Part shown: piece by piece, positions 32,312-41,831 of the stretch | How the letters are laid out: each line of letters starts with the position of its first letter | Position numbering within the stretch: the stretch's first letter is position 1 | DNA from: Candidatus Tectomicrobia bacterium | Lineage (GTDB): Bacteria; UBA8248 | Assembly: GCA_016192135.1 (NCBI GenBank) | Contig: JACPUR010000025.1 | Location: 1-64,000, forward strand | DNA length: 64,000 nt | Direction of reading: 5' to 3' | Notes under the pieces: generated by a model | What the model was told of the DNA's origin: nothing | The model's database searches: none | The model's input: only the letters and a program-made list of their open reading frames with translations | Position numbers and translations under genes: made by a program

Positions 32312-33331
32312 ATGATCGTGGTCATGAAGTCGAGCGCGACCGAGGAGGAGATTTCCGAGATTATCCGGCGCATCAACGATCTCGGGCTGGAGGAGCATAT
32401 CATCCGGGGCGTGATGCGCACCGTCATCGGCGCAATCGGGGACGAGCGGGGCAAGATGATGCTCGAGTCCCTCATCAGCCTTCCGGGGGTGGAGAGCGTC
32501 GTCCCCATCCTCAAGCCCTACAAGCTGGCGAGCATCGAGGGCCGTCCCGAGCGCAGCCATATCCCGATGGGCAAGGGGGTCAAGATCGGGGGAAATCAAA
32601 TCGTCGTCGTGGGCGGGCCCTGCTCGGTGGAGAGCCGGGAGCAGATTCTGGAGTCCGCCCAGGTGGTGAAGGAGGCGGGCGCCCACGTCCTGCGCGGCGG
32701 CGCCTACAAGCCCCGCACCTCGCCCTACAGCTTCCAGGGGATGGCCCTGGAGGGCCTCAAGCTCCTCGCCGAGGCGCGGGAGAAGACGGGGCTCCCCATC
32801 CAGACCGAGCTCATGGACACCGAGGACATCGGGCCGGTGGTCGAGTACGCCGACGTCATCCAGATCGGCGCCCGCAACGTGCAGAACTTCTCCCTCCTCA
32901 AGAAGGTGGGGAAGGTGAAGAAGCCCATCTTCCTCAAGCGGGGCATGTCCACCACCATCGAAGAGCTGCTTATGTCGGCCGAGTACATCCTCAGCCAGGG
33001 GAACCCCAACGTCATCCTCTGCGAGCGGGGTATCCGCACCTTCGAGACCGCCACGCGGAACACCCTGGACATCAGCGCCGTGCCGGTCCTGAAGGAGCTG
33101 ACCCACCTCCCGGTCGTGGTGGATCCGAGCCACGCGGCGGGCGCCTGGCGTTTCGTCCCCGCCCTCGCCAAGGCGGCCATCGCCGCCGGGGCGGACGGGC
33201 TGATGATCGAGATGCACCCCGAGCCGGCCAGGGCGATGTCGGACGGGGCGCAATCCCTTAAGCCCGCCGTTTTCAAGCAGCTGATGGATGAACTTCAAGT
33301 GTTTGCGAAGGCCGTGGGCCGAACCTTGTAG
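32312..33331 (+). CDS. aroF: 3-deoxy-7-phosphoheptulonate synthase, class I beta with ferredoxin-like regulatory domain
   Basis: The product is 339 residues, from ATG 32312 with AAGGAG upstream. The first about 70 residues ([14 protein letters not shown]...[12 protein letters not shown]) form the ferredoxin-like/ACT-type regulatory domain found in Thermotoga-type DAHP synthases. The barrel follows with [58 protein letters not shown] and [17 protein letters not shown]. It makes DAHP from PEP and erythrose-4-phosphate, the first step to aromatic amino acids. Phe/Tyr feedback on the N-terminal domain would match the Phe attenuator upstream. Confidence 0.95.
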   Translation: MIVVMKSSATEEEISEIIRRINDLGLEEHIIRGVMRTVIGAIGDERGKMMLESLISLPGVESVVPILKPYKLASIEGRPERSHIPMGKGVKIGGNQIVVVGGPCSVESREQILESAQVVKEAGAHVLRGGAYKPRTSPYSFQGMALEGLKLLAEAREKTGLPIQTELMDTEDIGPVVEYADVIQIGARNVQNFSLLKKVGKVKKPIFLKRGMSTTIEELLMSAEYILSQGNPNVILCERGIRTFETATRNTLDISAVPVLKELTHLPVVVDPSHAAGAWRFVPALAKAAIAAGADGLMIEMHPEPARAMSDGAQSLKPAVFKQLMDELQVFAKAVGRTL

Positions 33332-34210
33332 ATGGGACTCCTCTTCGTTTTCGTGGACGGCCTGGGACTGGCGCCGCCCGGGCCGGTCAACCCGCTCTCC
33401 CGCCTGGCCGGGGGGCCGCTGGCAACCCTGGGAGGGGGGCGCCCGGCGGGGGAGGGTTTCCGCCTCCTCCCGGCGGACGCGTGCCTGGGGGTGCCGGGCG
33501 TCCCGCAGAGCGCGACCGGGGGTACCGCCCTCTTCACCGGGGTCAACGCACCCGCCCATGTGGGCGGGCACCTGCAAGGCCTCCCCACCCGGGCGCTGCG
33601 CGAGATCATCGCGCGCCACGGCCTGCTGCGCCGGGCGCGCGAGCGCGGGGCGCGGGTGGACTTCGCCAACGCCTATACGCCCGCCTACTTCGCGCGCGGC
33701 CCGAACCGCCGGCGCTCCGTCACCACCGTCATGATGGAAGCCTCGGGCCTGCCCCTCAAGCGCCTCGGCGACCTGCATCGCGGCGAGGCCGTCTACCGCG
33801 ACTTCACGAACCGCCTCCTCCGCGAGCAGGGCTTCGAGGCGGACGTGCTGGCGCCGGAGGAGGCGGGAGGGCGCCTCGGCGCGCTGGCGCGGCGGTGGGA
33901 CCTCCTCGTCTACGAACACTTCCAGACGGACCACGCGGGCCACCGGGGCACGATGGAGGACGCGGTGCGGGTGCTCGATGAGCTGAATCGCTTCCTCGGC
34001 GCGGCTCTCGATGCGCTCGACCCGGAGCGGGACGGCTTCCTCCTCAGCAGCGATCACGGGAACATCGAGGACATGAGCTGTACGGCGCACACCACTCATC
34101 CCGTCCCCATCCTGCTCTGGGGAAGGGCCGTGGCCTCCTGGAGCCGTGGCGGGAATTTGAGCCTTTGCGATGTCACGCCGGGGGTCCTTTCGCTTCTGGA
34201 TGGGCAATAA
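33332..34210 (+). CDS. Alkaline phosphatase superfamily metalloenzyme (iPGM-like)
   Basis: The product is 292 residues. The ATG at 33332 abuts the aroF stop, so the pair is probably translated together. It has FVFVDGLGLAPPG for the first metal site, QSATGGTALFTG with the Thr/Ser nucleophile, YEHFQTDHAGHRG, and LLSSDHGNIEDMSCTAHTTHPVPI for the remaining metal ligands. This is the fold of cofactor-independent phosphoglycerate mutase and phosphopentomutase, but the protein is much shorter than iPGM (about 510 residues). The substrate is unknown. Confidence 0.85.
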   Translation: MGLLFVFVDGLGLAPPGPVNPLSRLAGGPLATLGGGRPAGEGFRLLPADACLGVPGVPQSATGGTALFTGVNAPAHVGGHLQGLPTRALREIIARHGLLRRARERGARVDFANAYTPAYFARGPNRRRSVTTVMMEASGLPLKRLGDLHRGEAVYRDFTNRLLREQGFEADVLAPEEAGGRLGALARRWDLLVYEHFQTDHAGHRGTMEDAVRVLDELNRFLGAALDALDPERDGFLLSSDHGNIEDMSCTAHTTHPVPILLWGRAVASWSRGGNLSLCDVTPGVLSLLDGQ

Positions 34211-34248
34211 TCCAGGAATTGCGGGCATTTTTTCTTCGGGATTTAGCA

Positions 34249-34277
34249 TTGACTTTGAGAATTTTTAGCTATACATT
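34249..34277 (+). promoter_or_regulatory. Putative promoter upstream of rodZ-like gene
   Basis: TTGACT (34249-34254) with TATACA (34270-34275, 15-bp spacing) or TACATT (34272-34277, 17-bp spacing) in a locally AT-rich gap. Confidence 0.5.
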
Positions 34278-34323
34278 TGTTTTCACAGCATTTATCCTTT
34301 AAATGCAGGTCTTCCAAGGAAGA

Positions 34324-35373
34324 ATGAAAAACGAATCAGGCGGGAACATGGCAAAGCCGAACTGCATGATCGAAGACGGATTAGGTCCGTTCCTGCGCCA
34401 GGAGCGCGAGGCGCGCCATATCCCGCTCGCGGATGTGTCGAAGCAGACGCGCGTCCGGAATTTTTACCTGGAGCGGATCGAGGCGGGCGAGTACCGGCGC
34501 CTGCCCTCGATCCCCGTCGGACGCGGCTTCGTCCGCGCCTATGCGGCCGCCATTGGCGTCGATGCGGACGCCGCCGCGCGGCAATTCGATCGGGAGTTCG
34601 GAACCGCGAAGGAGCGGGAGAAGGAAGTGGAGCGCAGCGGCGAGAAGATCGCCTTCTCCCAGATCGCCCAGGCCTCGCCGGGCCACCGGCTGTGGTTGCC
34701 CTTCGCGGCGGCGGGTGCGCTCATCGTGGTGAGCGGCGTGGCCCTGTGGGCCTCGATGGGGAAGACCGATCGGTACGTGCCGGTTTCCAGCCTGACGGAG
34801 CGCCTGAGGGCGGCTGCGGGCCCCATGATGAAGCAGATGCCCCTGCTGCTGAGCCCGTCGGGGGGCATGGCGCCCAAGCCCGAGGCCCGCAAGGCGCCGG
34901 CCGTGCCCGCGCCGAAGCGAGAGGAGGAGCCCCGGAGCGCCCTGCCGGCCAGGCCCCGGGAAATCCTCTCCGCCAGCGTGGCCAAGCCGAACGGGAACAA
35001 TGGGCTGGGGGTTCCCCTTCCGGTGCCGGAGACGGCCAGGGCGGGCGACGAAACTCCCGAACGGGAAGAGGGCGCCACGCCTCCCGTGGGTTCCGCCGCT
35101 CCGGGGATCGCGGTGGCGGACGGCCGCCTGGCCCTCAAAATACGCGCCCTGGAAGATACATGGGTCCGCATCGTCGTGGACCGGAACGAGATCCAGGAGT
35201 TTCTCCTGACAGCGGGGAACGAGCGCTTCTGGAAAGGCTCGGAGAGGTTCATCCTCACCGTGGGGAATGCGGCCGGAACGCAGGTTTCCCTGAACGGGTC
35301 CAGCATCGCCCTTCCGCAGTCCTCGTCCAACATCGTGCGGGACTTCGTCATCACCGAGAAGCTGCTGAACTGA
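34324..35373 (+). CDS. rodZ: RodZ-like cell-shape protein
   Basis: The product is about 349 residues from ATG 34324 (AAGGA just upstream, tight spacing); ATGs at 34303 and 34348 are alternatives. The N-terminal HTH_25 domain (LGPFLRQEREARHIPLADVSKQTRVRNFYLERIEAGEYRRLP) faces the cytoplasm. A single membrane segment (LWLPFAAAGALIVVSGVALW) comes next, then a Pro/Ala/Glu-rich linker. A C-terminal DUF4115 periplasmic domain follows (LKIRALEDTWVRIVVDRNEIQEFLL). RodZ links MreB to the envelope in rod-shaped cells. mreB is not in the window. Confidence 0.88.
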   Translation: MKNESGGNMAKPNCMIEDGLGPFLRQEREARHIPLADVSKQTRVRNFYLERIEAGEYRRLPSIPVGRGFVRAYAAAIGVDADAAARQFDREFGTAKEREKEVERSGEKIAFSQIAQASPGHRLWLPFAAAGALIVVSGVALWASMGKTDRYVPVSSLTERLRAAAGPMMKQMPLLLSPSGGMAPKPEARKAPAVPAPKREEEPRSALPARPREILSASVAKPNGNNGLGVPLPVPETARAGDETPEREEGATPPVGSAAPGIAVADGRLALKIRALEDTWVRIVVDRNEIQEFLLTAGNERFWKGSERFILTVGNAAGTQVSLNGSSIALPQSSSNIVRDFVITEKLLN

Positions 35374-35475
35374 CCCCATTTTCATTCCGCCAGGGCGGAG
35401 GCGCCGGAACGGCCCTCTCATCCGAAGCGAACGCCGCGATCGTCCCCCGGGACGCCCTGAACGGATGCTTGGCTC

Positions 35476-38400
35476 ATGATCGAATCGCTTCTCTCCTTCA
35501 TCTCACGCCCTGAGGGCAGCCGCCGCATCCGCCTGCGGGGGAGCGACGAGGCGTCCTGCGCCTGGTGGCTCGCGCGGCTCCTGCCCAAGCTTTCCGCGCC
35601 CCTGATCTACGTCGAGGCGGACGCCAGGCGCCTGGGGCAGGTGGGGCAGAACCTCCGCTTCTTTCTCGGCACGGAAGGGCCGGATGGACGCCCGCCGGTG
35701 TTCATGTTCCCGGCCTGGGACGTGTACCCCTACGCCCGGCTCTCACCCTCGAGCGAGGTGGTGGGGGAGCGCATGGGGGCGCTCGACTTCCTCCTGAGCG
35801 GCCGGGGCGGCGTTGTGCTGACGACCCCCGAGGCTCTCGCGGGCAGGCTCCCCTCCCTGGGCCGCTTCCGGGAGCGCGCCGTCTTCCTTCGGGAGGGCGC
35901 CGAGGTCGACCGCGAGGCCTTCCTGGCGGCGCTGGAGAGCTTGATGTACCAGCGCCGCTCGGTGGTGGAGTCCCCGGGGGAGTATGCCGTGCGCGGCGGC
36001 ATCGTGGACTTCTTCCCGCCCCAGGAGGCCCGCCCCGTCCGGGTGGACCTCAAGGGGGACGAGGTGGACTCCCTCCGCGAGTTCAACCCCCAGACTCAGC
36101 GGACGCTGCGCACGCGGAAGGAGATGCGCGTCTTCCCGGCGCGGGAGCTCCTTCTGTCGGAAGAGGAGCGCGGGCGCGGGGCGGAGGGGCTGCGGCGGGC
36201 GTCGGCCGCGGACCCCGGCCTCGCCAGCCGGGTCGAGCGGATGCTCCGCCTCCTGGAAGTCGAGGGTCACTTCCCGGGCATCGAGGGTCTCTCGCCCTTC
36301 TTCGTGGATGGGATGAGCTCCGTCTTCGACGCGGTGCCGGGCGACGCCGTCTGGCTGCTTCACGATCCGGACTCGATCGCCGCGGCGGGGAGGAAGATGT
36401 GGGAGGACCTCGAGGAGGAGGCCGCCCTGGCCCAGGAGCGCGGGCTGATCGGCTTTGACCCTGGGCTCCTGTGGCTGCGCCCGCAGGAGGCGGAGGAAGC
36501 TCTCTCCCTCTGGCCCCGGGCGGAGCTCGATCCGCTCGGCCTGGACGGCACCGGCGCCTCCCGGCCCGCGGACATGCTCGCGGCGGAGCGGCTCTCCCCC
36601 ATCCGGGGGCGGCTGGACGCCTTCATGGAGCAGATCGGCTCTTGGCGGAAGGCGGGGGATCGCATCCTCCTCGCGGCGGAGGAGCGCACCCAGGCGCTCC
36701 GCCTCCAGGCCCTGCTGCGGGAGCGGGAGGTGGAGGTGCCCCTGCTTCCGCCGGGCGCCCCGCTCCTCGAGGAGAAGGGCGGGCTCGCCATCGCCGAGGG
36801 TCGCCTCACCTCGAGCTTCCGGCTGCCGGACGAGAAGCGCGTCTTCTTCCGCTCCGAGGACCTGCTCATCACCTCGTTGGGCGGGATGCGCCGCCGCGCC
36901 GGCCGGGGACGCCCCGGGGAGGGCCTGCGCGATCTCAAGGTGAACGACTGCCTGGTGCACGTGGACCACGGCTTGGGCCGCTACCTGGGAACCCAGATCA
37001 TCGAGCACGCCGAGGGGGAGGACGAATTCCTCACCCTGGCCTACGCCGGGGGCGACCGCCTCTACGTCCCGATGGACGACGTGGATAAGGTTCACATCTA
37101 CCGCGGCGGGGAGGCGCCGCCGCTCGACCGCTTGGACGGCTCCCGGTGGGACAAGACGAAGAAGAGTGTCAAGAAGGCCCTCCAGGCCATCGCCCGCGAT
37201 CTGGTGCGCCTCTACGCCGAGCGCGGCGCGGCGGCCGGCTTCTCCTTCGCCCAGGACGGCGCCTGGGACCGCGAGATGGCGGCCGGGTTCCAGTACGAGG
37301 AGACCCCGGACCAGGAACAGGCCATCCGCGACGTGCTGGCCGACATGGAGCGGCCCCGCCCGATGGACCGCCTCATCTGCGGGGACGTGGGCTACGGGAA
37401 GACCGAGGTGGCGCTGCGCGCCGCGGCCCGCGCCGTCTCCTGCGGCAAGCAGGTGGCCCTGGTGGTCCCCACCACCTTGCTGGCGCACCAGCACTGGGAC
37501 CGGTTCAAGGAGCGCTTTGGCCCGCTGCCGGTCAAGGTCGAGATGCTCTCCCGCTTCCGAAGCCGGAAGGAGCAGGCCGATGTGGCCCGGCGCCTGGCGG
37601 CGGGGGAGGTGGACGTCGTCATCGGCACCCACCGCCTCCTGCAGGACGACGTCTCGTTCAAGGACCTGGGCCTGCTCATCGTGGACGAGGAGCACCGCTT
37701 CGGCGTCACGCACAAGGAGCGGCTGAAAAAGCTCAAAGTCGACGTGGACGTCCTCAGCATGACGGCCACCCCCATCCCCCGCACCCTTCAGCTCGCCCTC
37801 TCGGGCACGCGCGACCTGAGCGTCATCGAGACGCCGCCGCGCCACCGGCTGGCCCCGCGCACCTACATCGCCCGGTTCGGCGAGAAGGTGGTGGGGGACG
37901 CCATCCGCCGGGAGCTCGACCGCGGCGGGCAGGTCTTTTTCGTGCACAACCGGGTGGGCAGCCTGCCGGCGATGGCCCGGTTCATCCGGGAGGTTGCGCC
38001 CGGCGCCCGCATCCTCGTCGCCCACGGGCAGATGAAGGAGCGGGAGCTGGAGCAGGTGATGGAGGATTTCGTGTCGCGCAAGGCCGACATCCTCCTCTGC
38101 ACCACCATCATCGAGAGCGGGCTCGACATTCCCACCGTCAACACCATCATTGTCAACCGCGCAGAGACCTTCGGCATGGCGCAGCTCTACCAGCTCCGGG
38201 GCCGGGTGGGCCGGGACCGCTTCCAGGCCCACGCCTACCTGCTCGTGCCGGGGGCCGAGGCCCTGACGCAGGAGGCGCGGGAGCGCCTCCAGGCGCTGGA
38301 GGAGTTGAGCGAGCTGGGGGCGGGTTTCAAGCTCGCCATGCGGGACCTCGAGATCCGGGGCTCGGGCCACCTCCTGGGGCACCGGCAGTCGGGGCACATC

Positions 38401-38973
38401 GCGGCGGTGGGCTTCGAGATGTACTGCCGCCTGCTTGAGGAGGTGATCCAGGAATCAAAGGGCCATGCGGTCGAGCGGCGGGAGCCGGACATGATCCTTC
38501 CGGTGGCGGGCTCCATCCCGCCCGCTTGGGTGCCCGCCCAGGTCGAGCGCCTGGAGATCTACCGCCGCGTGGCCGCCGCCGCCGCGCCCCGGGAAATCGG
38601 AGAAATGGAGCGTGAGCTCGCCGACCGCTTCGGCCCGCTCCCGCAGCGGGCGCAGCGCCTGCTGCAGCTCGCCGAACTCCGCATCCGCTGCCGCCGCTGC
38701 GGCGTGAAGGGCCTGCACGTCCGGGGGCGGGAGGCGCATTTCGAGACTTTTCCGGGAGACTACGAGATATCGGCGGTCTTCCTGGAGACGCCCGGCATCA
38801 CCTTCACCGGCTCCCACAGCTTCCGCTGCGCGTTGACGGGCCCCTGGGAGGAGGATTTCCAGCGGCTGGCGCGTCTGCTCGAGGCGTTCGAGGCGTGCGC
38901 GCCCGAGGAGCCCGGGGAGGAGGCCGGCGGGGTGACGGTCCCGGCGGGAGAGGAGGAGGAGGAAGAAGGATGA
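35476..38973 (+). CDS. mfd: Transcription-repair coupling factor Mfd
   Basis: The product is 1165 residues, the usual length. UvrB-like N-terminal modules (VEADARRLGQVGQNLRFFL; FPAWDVYPYARLSPSSEVVGERM) are followed by the RNA-polymerase-interacting domain (LVHVDHGLGRYLG...LYVPMDDVDKVHIY). The superfamily 2 translocase follows: Walker A CGDVGYGKTEVALRAA, DEEH box VDEEHRFGV, SMTATPIPRTLQLALSG, and TTIIESGLDIPTVNTIIVNRAE. A C-terminal TRCF domain completes it. It displaces stalled RNA polymerase and recruits UvrA. The acidic tail (EEEEEEG) ends in an ATGA overlap with the next gene. Confidence 0.97.
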   Translation: MIESLLSFISRPEGSRRIRLRGSDEASCAWWLARLLPKLSAPLIYVEADARRLGQVGQNLRFFLGTEGPDGRPPVFMFPAWDVYPYARLSPSSEVVGERMGALDFLLSGRGGVVLTTPEALAGRLPSLGRFRERAVFLREGAEVDREAFLAALESLMYQRRSVVESPGEYAVRGGIVDFFPPQEARPVRVDLKGDEVDSLREFNPQTQRTLRTRKEMRVFPARELLLSEEERGRGAEGLRRASAADPGLASRVERMLRLLEVEGHFPGIEGLSPFFVDGMSSVFDAVPGDAVWLLHDPDSIAAAGRKMWEDLEEEAALAQERGLIGFDPGLLWLRPQEAEEALSLWPRAELDPLGLDGTGASRPADMLAAERLSPIRGRLDAFMEQIGSWRKAGDRILLAAEERTQALRLQALLREREVEVPLLPPGAPLLEEKGGLAIAEGRLTSSFRLPDEKRVFFRSEDLLITSLGGMRRRAGRGRPGEGLRDLKVNDCLVHVDHGLGRYLGTQIIEHAEGEDEFLTLAYAGGDRLYVPMDDVDKVHIYRGGEAPPLDRLDGSRWDKTKKSVKKALQAIARDLVRLYAERGAAAGFSFAQDGAWDREMAAGFQYEETPDQEQAIRDVLADMERPRPMDRLICGDVGYGKTEVALRAAARAVSCGKQVALVVPTTLLAHQHWDRFKERFGPLPVKVEMLSRFRSRKEQADVARRLAAGEVDVVIGTHRLLQDDVSFKDLGLLIVDEEHRFGVTHKERLKKLKVDVDVLSMTATPIPRTLQLALSGTRDLSVIETPPRHRLAPRTYIARFGEKVVGDAIRRELDRGGQVFFVHNRVGSLPAMARFIREVAPGARILVAHGQMKERELEQVMEDFVSRKADILLCTTIIESGLDIPTVNTIIVNRAETFGMAQLYQLRGRVGRDRFQAHAYLLVPGAEALTQEARERLQALEELSELGAGFKLAMRDLEIRGSGHLLGHRQSGHIAAVGFEMYCRLLEEVIQESKGHAVERREPDMILPVAGSIPPAWVPAQVERLEIYRRVAAAAAPREIGEMERELADRFGPLPQRAQRLLQLAELRIRCRRCGVKGLHVRGREAHFETFPGDYEISAVFLETPGITFTGSHSFRCALTGPWEEDFQRLARLLEAFEACAPEEPGEEAGGVTVPAGEEEEEEG

Positions 38974-39923
38974 GCCGTCCTCTCGCCGCCGGGTTGCTGG
39001 CCGCCCTTCTCTCATTCGGCCCCGCGGGCTGCGGCGAGGATTCCTCGCCCGGCGCCGCCCTTTTCGGCGAGCTTTTGGCCGAGGTGAACGGGGAGCCCAT
39101 CACGGTGGGCGATCTCAGGGCGGCGCTCATGGCGGACGGAAAGCACATGCTCTCCTCCGCCCAGCGGAGGGGGGAGGCGCTCCGGAGCCTGCTCGAGCAG
39201 ATGGTCGAGCGCCGCCTCATGCTCCAGCGCTTCCGGGAGAGCGGGGAGCACGTGGACGAGGGCCAGGTGCGCGCGTATGTGGAGGCCGTCGCCCGCCAGT
39301 ACGGCCCGGAGGGCTTTGACGCCGTGCTCCGGGAGGACAAGATCGACCGGGAGAAGTGGGTCCAGACCGTCCGGGAGACGCTGGAGATTGAGCAGCTCCT
39401 GGGGCGGGAGATCTATTCCAAGCTCAGCGCCTCGGAGGAGGAGGTGAGGGCTTATTACGCCCGGAACCGGGAGCGCTTCCGGGTGGGGCGGCGGTGGCGG
39501 GTGAGGCAAATCGTCGCTGGGACCGAGGAGGCGGCCGAAAAACTGCGCGCCAGGCTCCTCCAGGGCGCTTCCTTCGAGCAGGTCGCCCGGAGCGAATCCC
39601 AGGGGCCGGAGCGGGCGCGCGGGGGGGACCTGGGATTTTTTGAATCGGGGGAGCTACCGGAAAGCATCGAAGCCGTGATTAAATACCTGGACGAAGGGGA
39701 GGTTAGCCGGGTGGTGGGCAGTCCCTCCGGCTATCATCTGTTTCAAGTGACTGAGCGCCGCTCCGCCGGAATCCGGCCCCTGGAGTCCGTGCGCGAGGAA
39801 ATCATGGGAGAGCTGCTTTCCCAGAAGGGCCGGGAGCAGATCGAGCGTTGGCTCGCCTCCCTCAAGGAAAAGGCCTCTATCCGCTATCATTGGAGAAATC
39901 TGGACCATGTCCCCTTGGGCTAA
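38970..39923 (+). CDS. Parvulin-type peptidyl-prolyl isomerase lipoprotein
   Basis: The product is 317 residues. ATG 38970 overlaps the mfd stop by ATGA. A lipoprotein signal ends at a lipobox-like PAGC (LLAALLSFGPAGCGEDSS). A SurA/PrsA-like N-terminal helical domain (VNGEPITVGDLRAALMAD, LLEQMVERRLMLQ) precedes a PpiC/parvulin domain (RVRQIVAGTEEAAEKLRARLLQGASFEQVARSES, GGDLGFFESGELP). It is probably a lipid-anchored periplasmic foldase for outer membrane or secreted proteins. It overlaps surA by 17 nt. Confidence 0.88.
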   Translation: MSRPLAAGLLAALLSFGPAGCGEDSSPGAALFGELLAEVNGEPITVGDLRAALMADGKHMLSSAQRRGEALRSLLEQMVERRLMLQRFRESGEHVDEGQVRAYVEAVARQYGPEGFDAVLREDKIDREKWVQTVRETLEIEQLLGREIYSKLSASEEEVRAYYARNRERFRVGRRWRVRQIVAGTEEAAEKLRARLLQGASFEQVARSESQGPERARGGDLGFFESGELPESIEAVIKYLDEGEVSRVVGSPSGYHLFQVTERRSAGIRPLESVREEIMGELLSQKGREQIERWLASLKEKASIRYHWRNLDHVPLG

Positions 39924-41370
39924 GTGTTTTGCGTTATGCGCCGCCTTCCTCGCCGGCTGCGCCACGGCCGCCTCGGCCGCTCCCGTCACCATCGAGCGCA
40001 TCGTGGCCAAGGTGGACCAGGAGATCATCACCCTCAGCGAGCTTCAGGACCTGGTGAAGGAGGAAGTGAGCAACCTCGCCAGAGTCTACAAGGGAGAGGA
40101 GTTCGAGCGCCGCCGCCGCGAGATGGAGCTGAGGGGCCTCGACGCCCTAGTGGAGAACAAGCTCATCCTCCGGCGGGCGAAATCCATGGGCGTCACGGTG
40201 GGGGAGTCGGAACTGGAGCAGGCCGTGAGCTCCGTCACGGACCGCAACCGGCTCACCACCCAGGATTTCCGGAAGTACCTCGCTTCCCAGGGCATGACTC
40301 TGGAGACCTACCGGGAGAAGGTGCGGGAGCGCCTCCTCGTCCGCAAGGTCGAGAGCCTGGACGTGGCCCTCCGCGTGACCGTGAGCGATGACGAGATCGC
40401 CGCTTATTACAAGGCCAATCCCGACCTCTACCGCGAGGGGGAGGAGCGGCGCGTTCAGCAGATCTTTTTCCCGACGAAAGAGGGCATGCCCGAGCCCGAA
40501 GTGGAGGCCCAGCGCCAGAAGGCGGCGGCCGCCCACAAGGAAGTCGGCGGGGGCGCCGATTTCGGGGAAACCGCGAAGAAGGTGTCTCAGGACCCGGCCG
40601 CCGCGCAGGGAGGGAACCTGGGATTCATCAAGAAAGGCGAGGTGTTCCCCGAGTTCGAGGCAATCATCTTCTCCCTCAAGGAGGGGGAGGTGAGCCAGCC
40701 CATGAAGACGCGGGCGGGTTTCCACATCGTGAAGCTCCTGGAGATCAAGAGGGGCAAGGCCATTTCGCTGGAGAGCGTGTCGTCCAAGATCCGCGACCAG
40801 CTCGCCGAGGAGAAGCGCGCCAAGCGCCGCCGCGAGTGGATCTCCGAGCTCAAGCGGGCCTCCTTCCTGGAGGTTCACTTCGACCCGCAGGTCCAGGCCG
40901 TCTCCGCCGGGGCGACCGTCGATCCGCTCTTCCGCGACGTCCGGGAGCAGGTGACTTTCAAGCTCGTCGGGGTCCGCCTCGCGCGCTCGAACGAGATGGT
41001 GGGCAAGGACCGGCTGTTCTGGGCCTACGGGGCCAACCAGAAGGACCCGCGCTGGAAGTCCGAGAAGGTCAAGACGGACGACAAGCTCTTCGTCGGCACC
41101 GACGAGATCGGGGTGCTGGAAAAGTCCCAGCGGGAGTTCGTGAACCCGGACCCCTCGGCCAGCCTCTTCTTCTTCGAGCACAACTACCTCCTCCCGAACG
41201 CCTATCTGGGCCGGGTGCATTTCGCGGACGTCATCAAGGAGTTCTCCCTCAAGCCGAACGTGAAGAAGCTCTCTCTCGAGACGGACTCCAAGCGCGTCCG
41301 GCTGGAGTTCGAGGTCAAGGTGGAGAAGACGCGGAGCATCGTGGCCGACCCCCGGGAGATCGGCCAGTAG
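39907..41370 (+). CDS. surA: SurA-like periplasmic chaperone/PPIase with long C-terminal extension
   Basis: The product is 487 residues, from ATG 39907 inside the end of the previous gene. The signal peptide runs through AGCATAASAAP. The N-domain (VTIERIVAKVDQEIITLSELQDLV, VENKLILRRAKSMGVTV) is followed by a parvulin domain (RRVQQIFFPTK, GGNLGFIKKGEVFPEFEAIIFSLKEGEVSQP, AGFHIVKLLEIK). After about residue 320, an additional 165 residues (VHFDPQVQAVSAG to the end, beta-rich) replace the second parvulin domain of E. coli SurA. This extension is unassigned. Confidence 0.85.
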   Translation: MSPWAKCFALCAAFLAGCATAASAAPVTIERIVAKVDQEIITLSELQDLVKEEVSNLARVYKGEEFERRRREMELRGLDALVENKLILRRAKSMGVTVGESELEQAVSSVTDRNRLTTQDFRKYLASQGMTLETYREKVRERLLVRKVESLDVALRVTVSDDEIAAYYKANPDLYREGEERRVQQIFFPTKEGMPEPEVEAQRQKAAAAHKEVGGGADFGETAKKVSQDPAAAQGGNLGFIKKGEVFPEFEAIIFSLKEGEVSQPMKTRAGFHIVKLLEIKRGKAISLESVSSKIRDQLAEEKRAKRRREWISELKRASFLEVHFDPQVQAVSAGATVDPLFRDVREQVTFKLVGVRLARSNEMVGKDRLFWAYGANQKDPRWKSEKVKTDDKLFVGTDEIGVLEKSQREFVNPDPSASLFFFEHNYLLPNAYLGRVHFADVIKEFSLKPNVKKLSLETDSKRVRLEFEVKVEKTRSIVADPREIGQ

Positions 41371-41378
41371 GCGCCCCG

Positions 41379-41693
41379 GTGCGGCTCGATCTCTTTCTCT
41401 CGCTGAGCCGCCTCGTGAAGCGCCGCGCCGCCGCCAAGGAGCTGGCTGACTCGGGCGGGGTGCGCCTGGGGGGCCGTCCGATCAAGGCCGCGCACCCGGT
41501 CCAGGTGGGGGACGAGCTGGACCTTCGCATCGGGGGCCGGGAGCTCCGGGTGCGGGTGGCGGCCCTGACCGAACGGAAGCTCCGGCCCGCCGAGGCCCGC
41601 GAGCTCTATGAAATCCTGAGCGAAACCCGGGTCGAGGAGGACGAGGGGGGCTCCGAGGGGGGCGTGATGGACTTCCTCCTCCGGCGGCCGTAG
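41379..41693 (+). CDS. S4 RNA-binding domain protein (HslR/RqcP-like)
   Basis: The product is about 104 residues, from GTG 41379, nine nt after the surA stop. An S4 domain opens the protein: RLDLFLSLSRLVKRRAAAKELADSGGVRLGGRPIKAAHPVQVGDEL. A charged tail follows (KLRPAEARELYEILSETRVEEDEG). Relatives (Hsp15, RqcP) bind ribosomal or 50S-associated nascent-chain tRNA in ribosome rescue or quality control. The gene precedes the pyr leader. Confidence 0.85.
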   Translation: MRLDLFLSLSRLVKRRAAAKELADSGGVRLGGRPIKAAHPVQVGDELDLRIGGRELRVRVAALTERKLRPAEARELYEILSETRVEEDEGGSEGGVMDFLLRRP

Positions 41694-41703
41694 CGATTTC
41701 CGC

Positions 41704-41732
41704 TTGCCGATCCCGGGCCGGGCTGATACATT
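41704..41732 (+). promoter_or_regulatory. Putative promoter of the pyr operon leader
   Basis: TTGCCG (41704-41709) and TACATT (41727-41732) have 17-bp spacing, with TG one base upstream of the -10 (extended -10). It lies about 10 nt after the S4 gene stop. Transcription would start near 41739. Confidence 0.5.
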
Positions 41733-41831
41733 CTTTCCAATAGGGCGCATCCTGGGCTTGCGCGCATGGGGCGGGTGAGCCCGGAAAAGCGCCTGGAAGA
41801 CCGCTAAATTTCGAGTTGGCTCCCCCTTTAA

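Noticed and set aside
32091-32315. 74-codon ORF starting eight bases before the Phe leader
   Set aside because: Arg/Ser/Pro-rich, crosses the terminator, and overlaps the better-placed 26-codon Phe leader.
35743-38397. 884-codon minus-strand frame opposite mfd
   Set aside because: Shadow of mfd; composition is typical of antisense frames in GC-rich genes.
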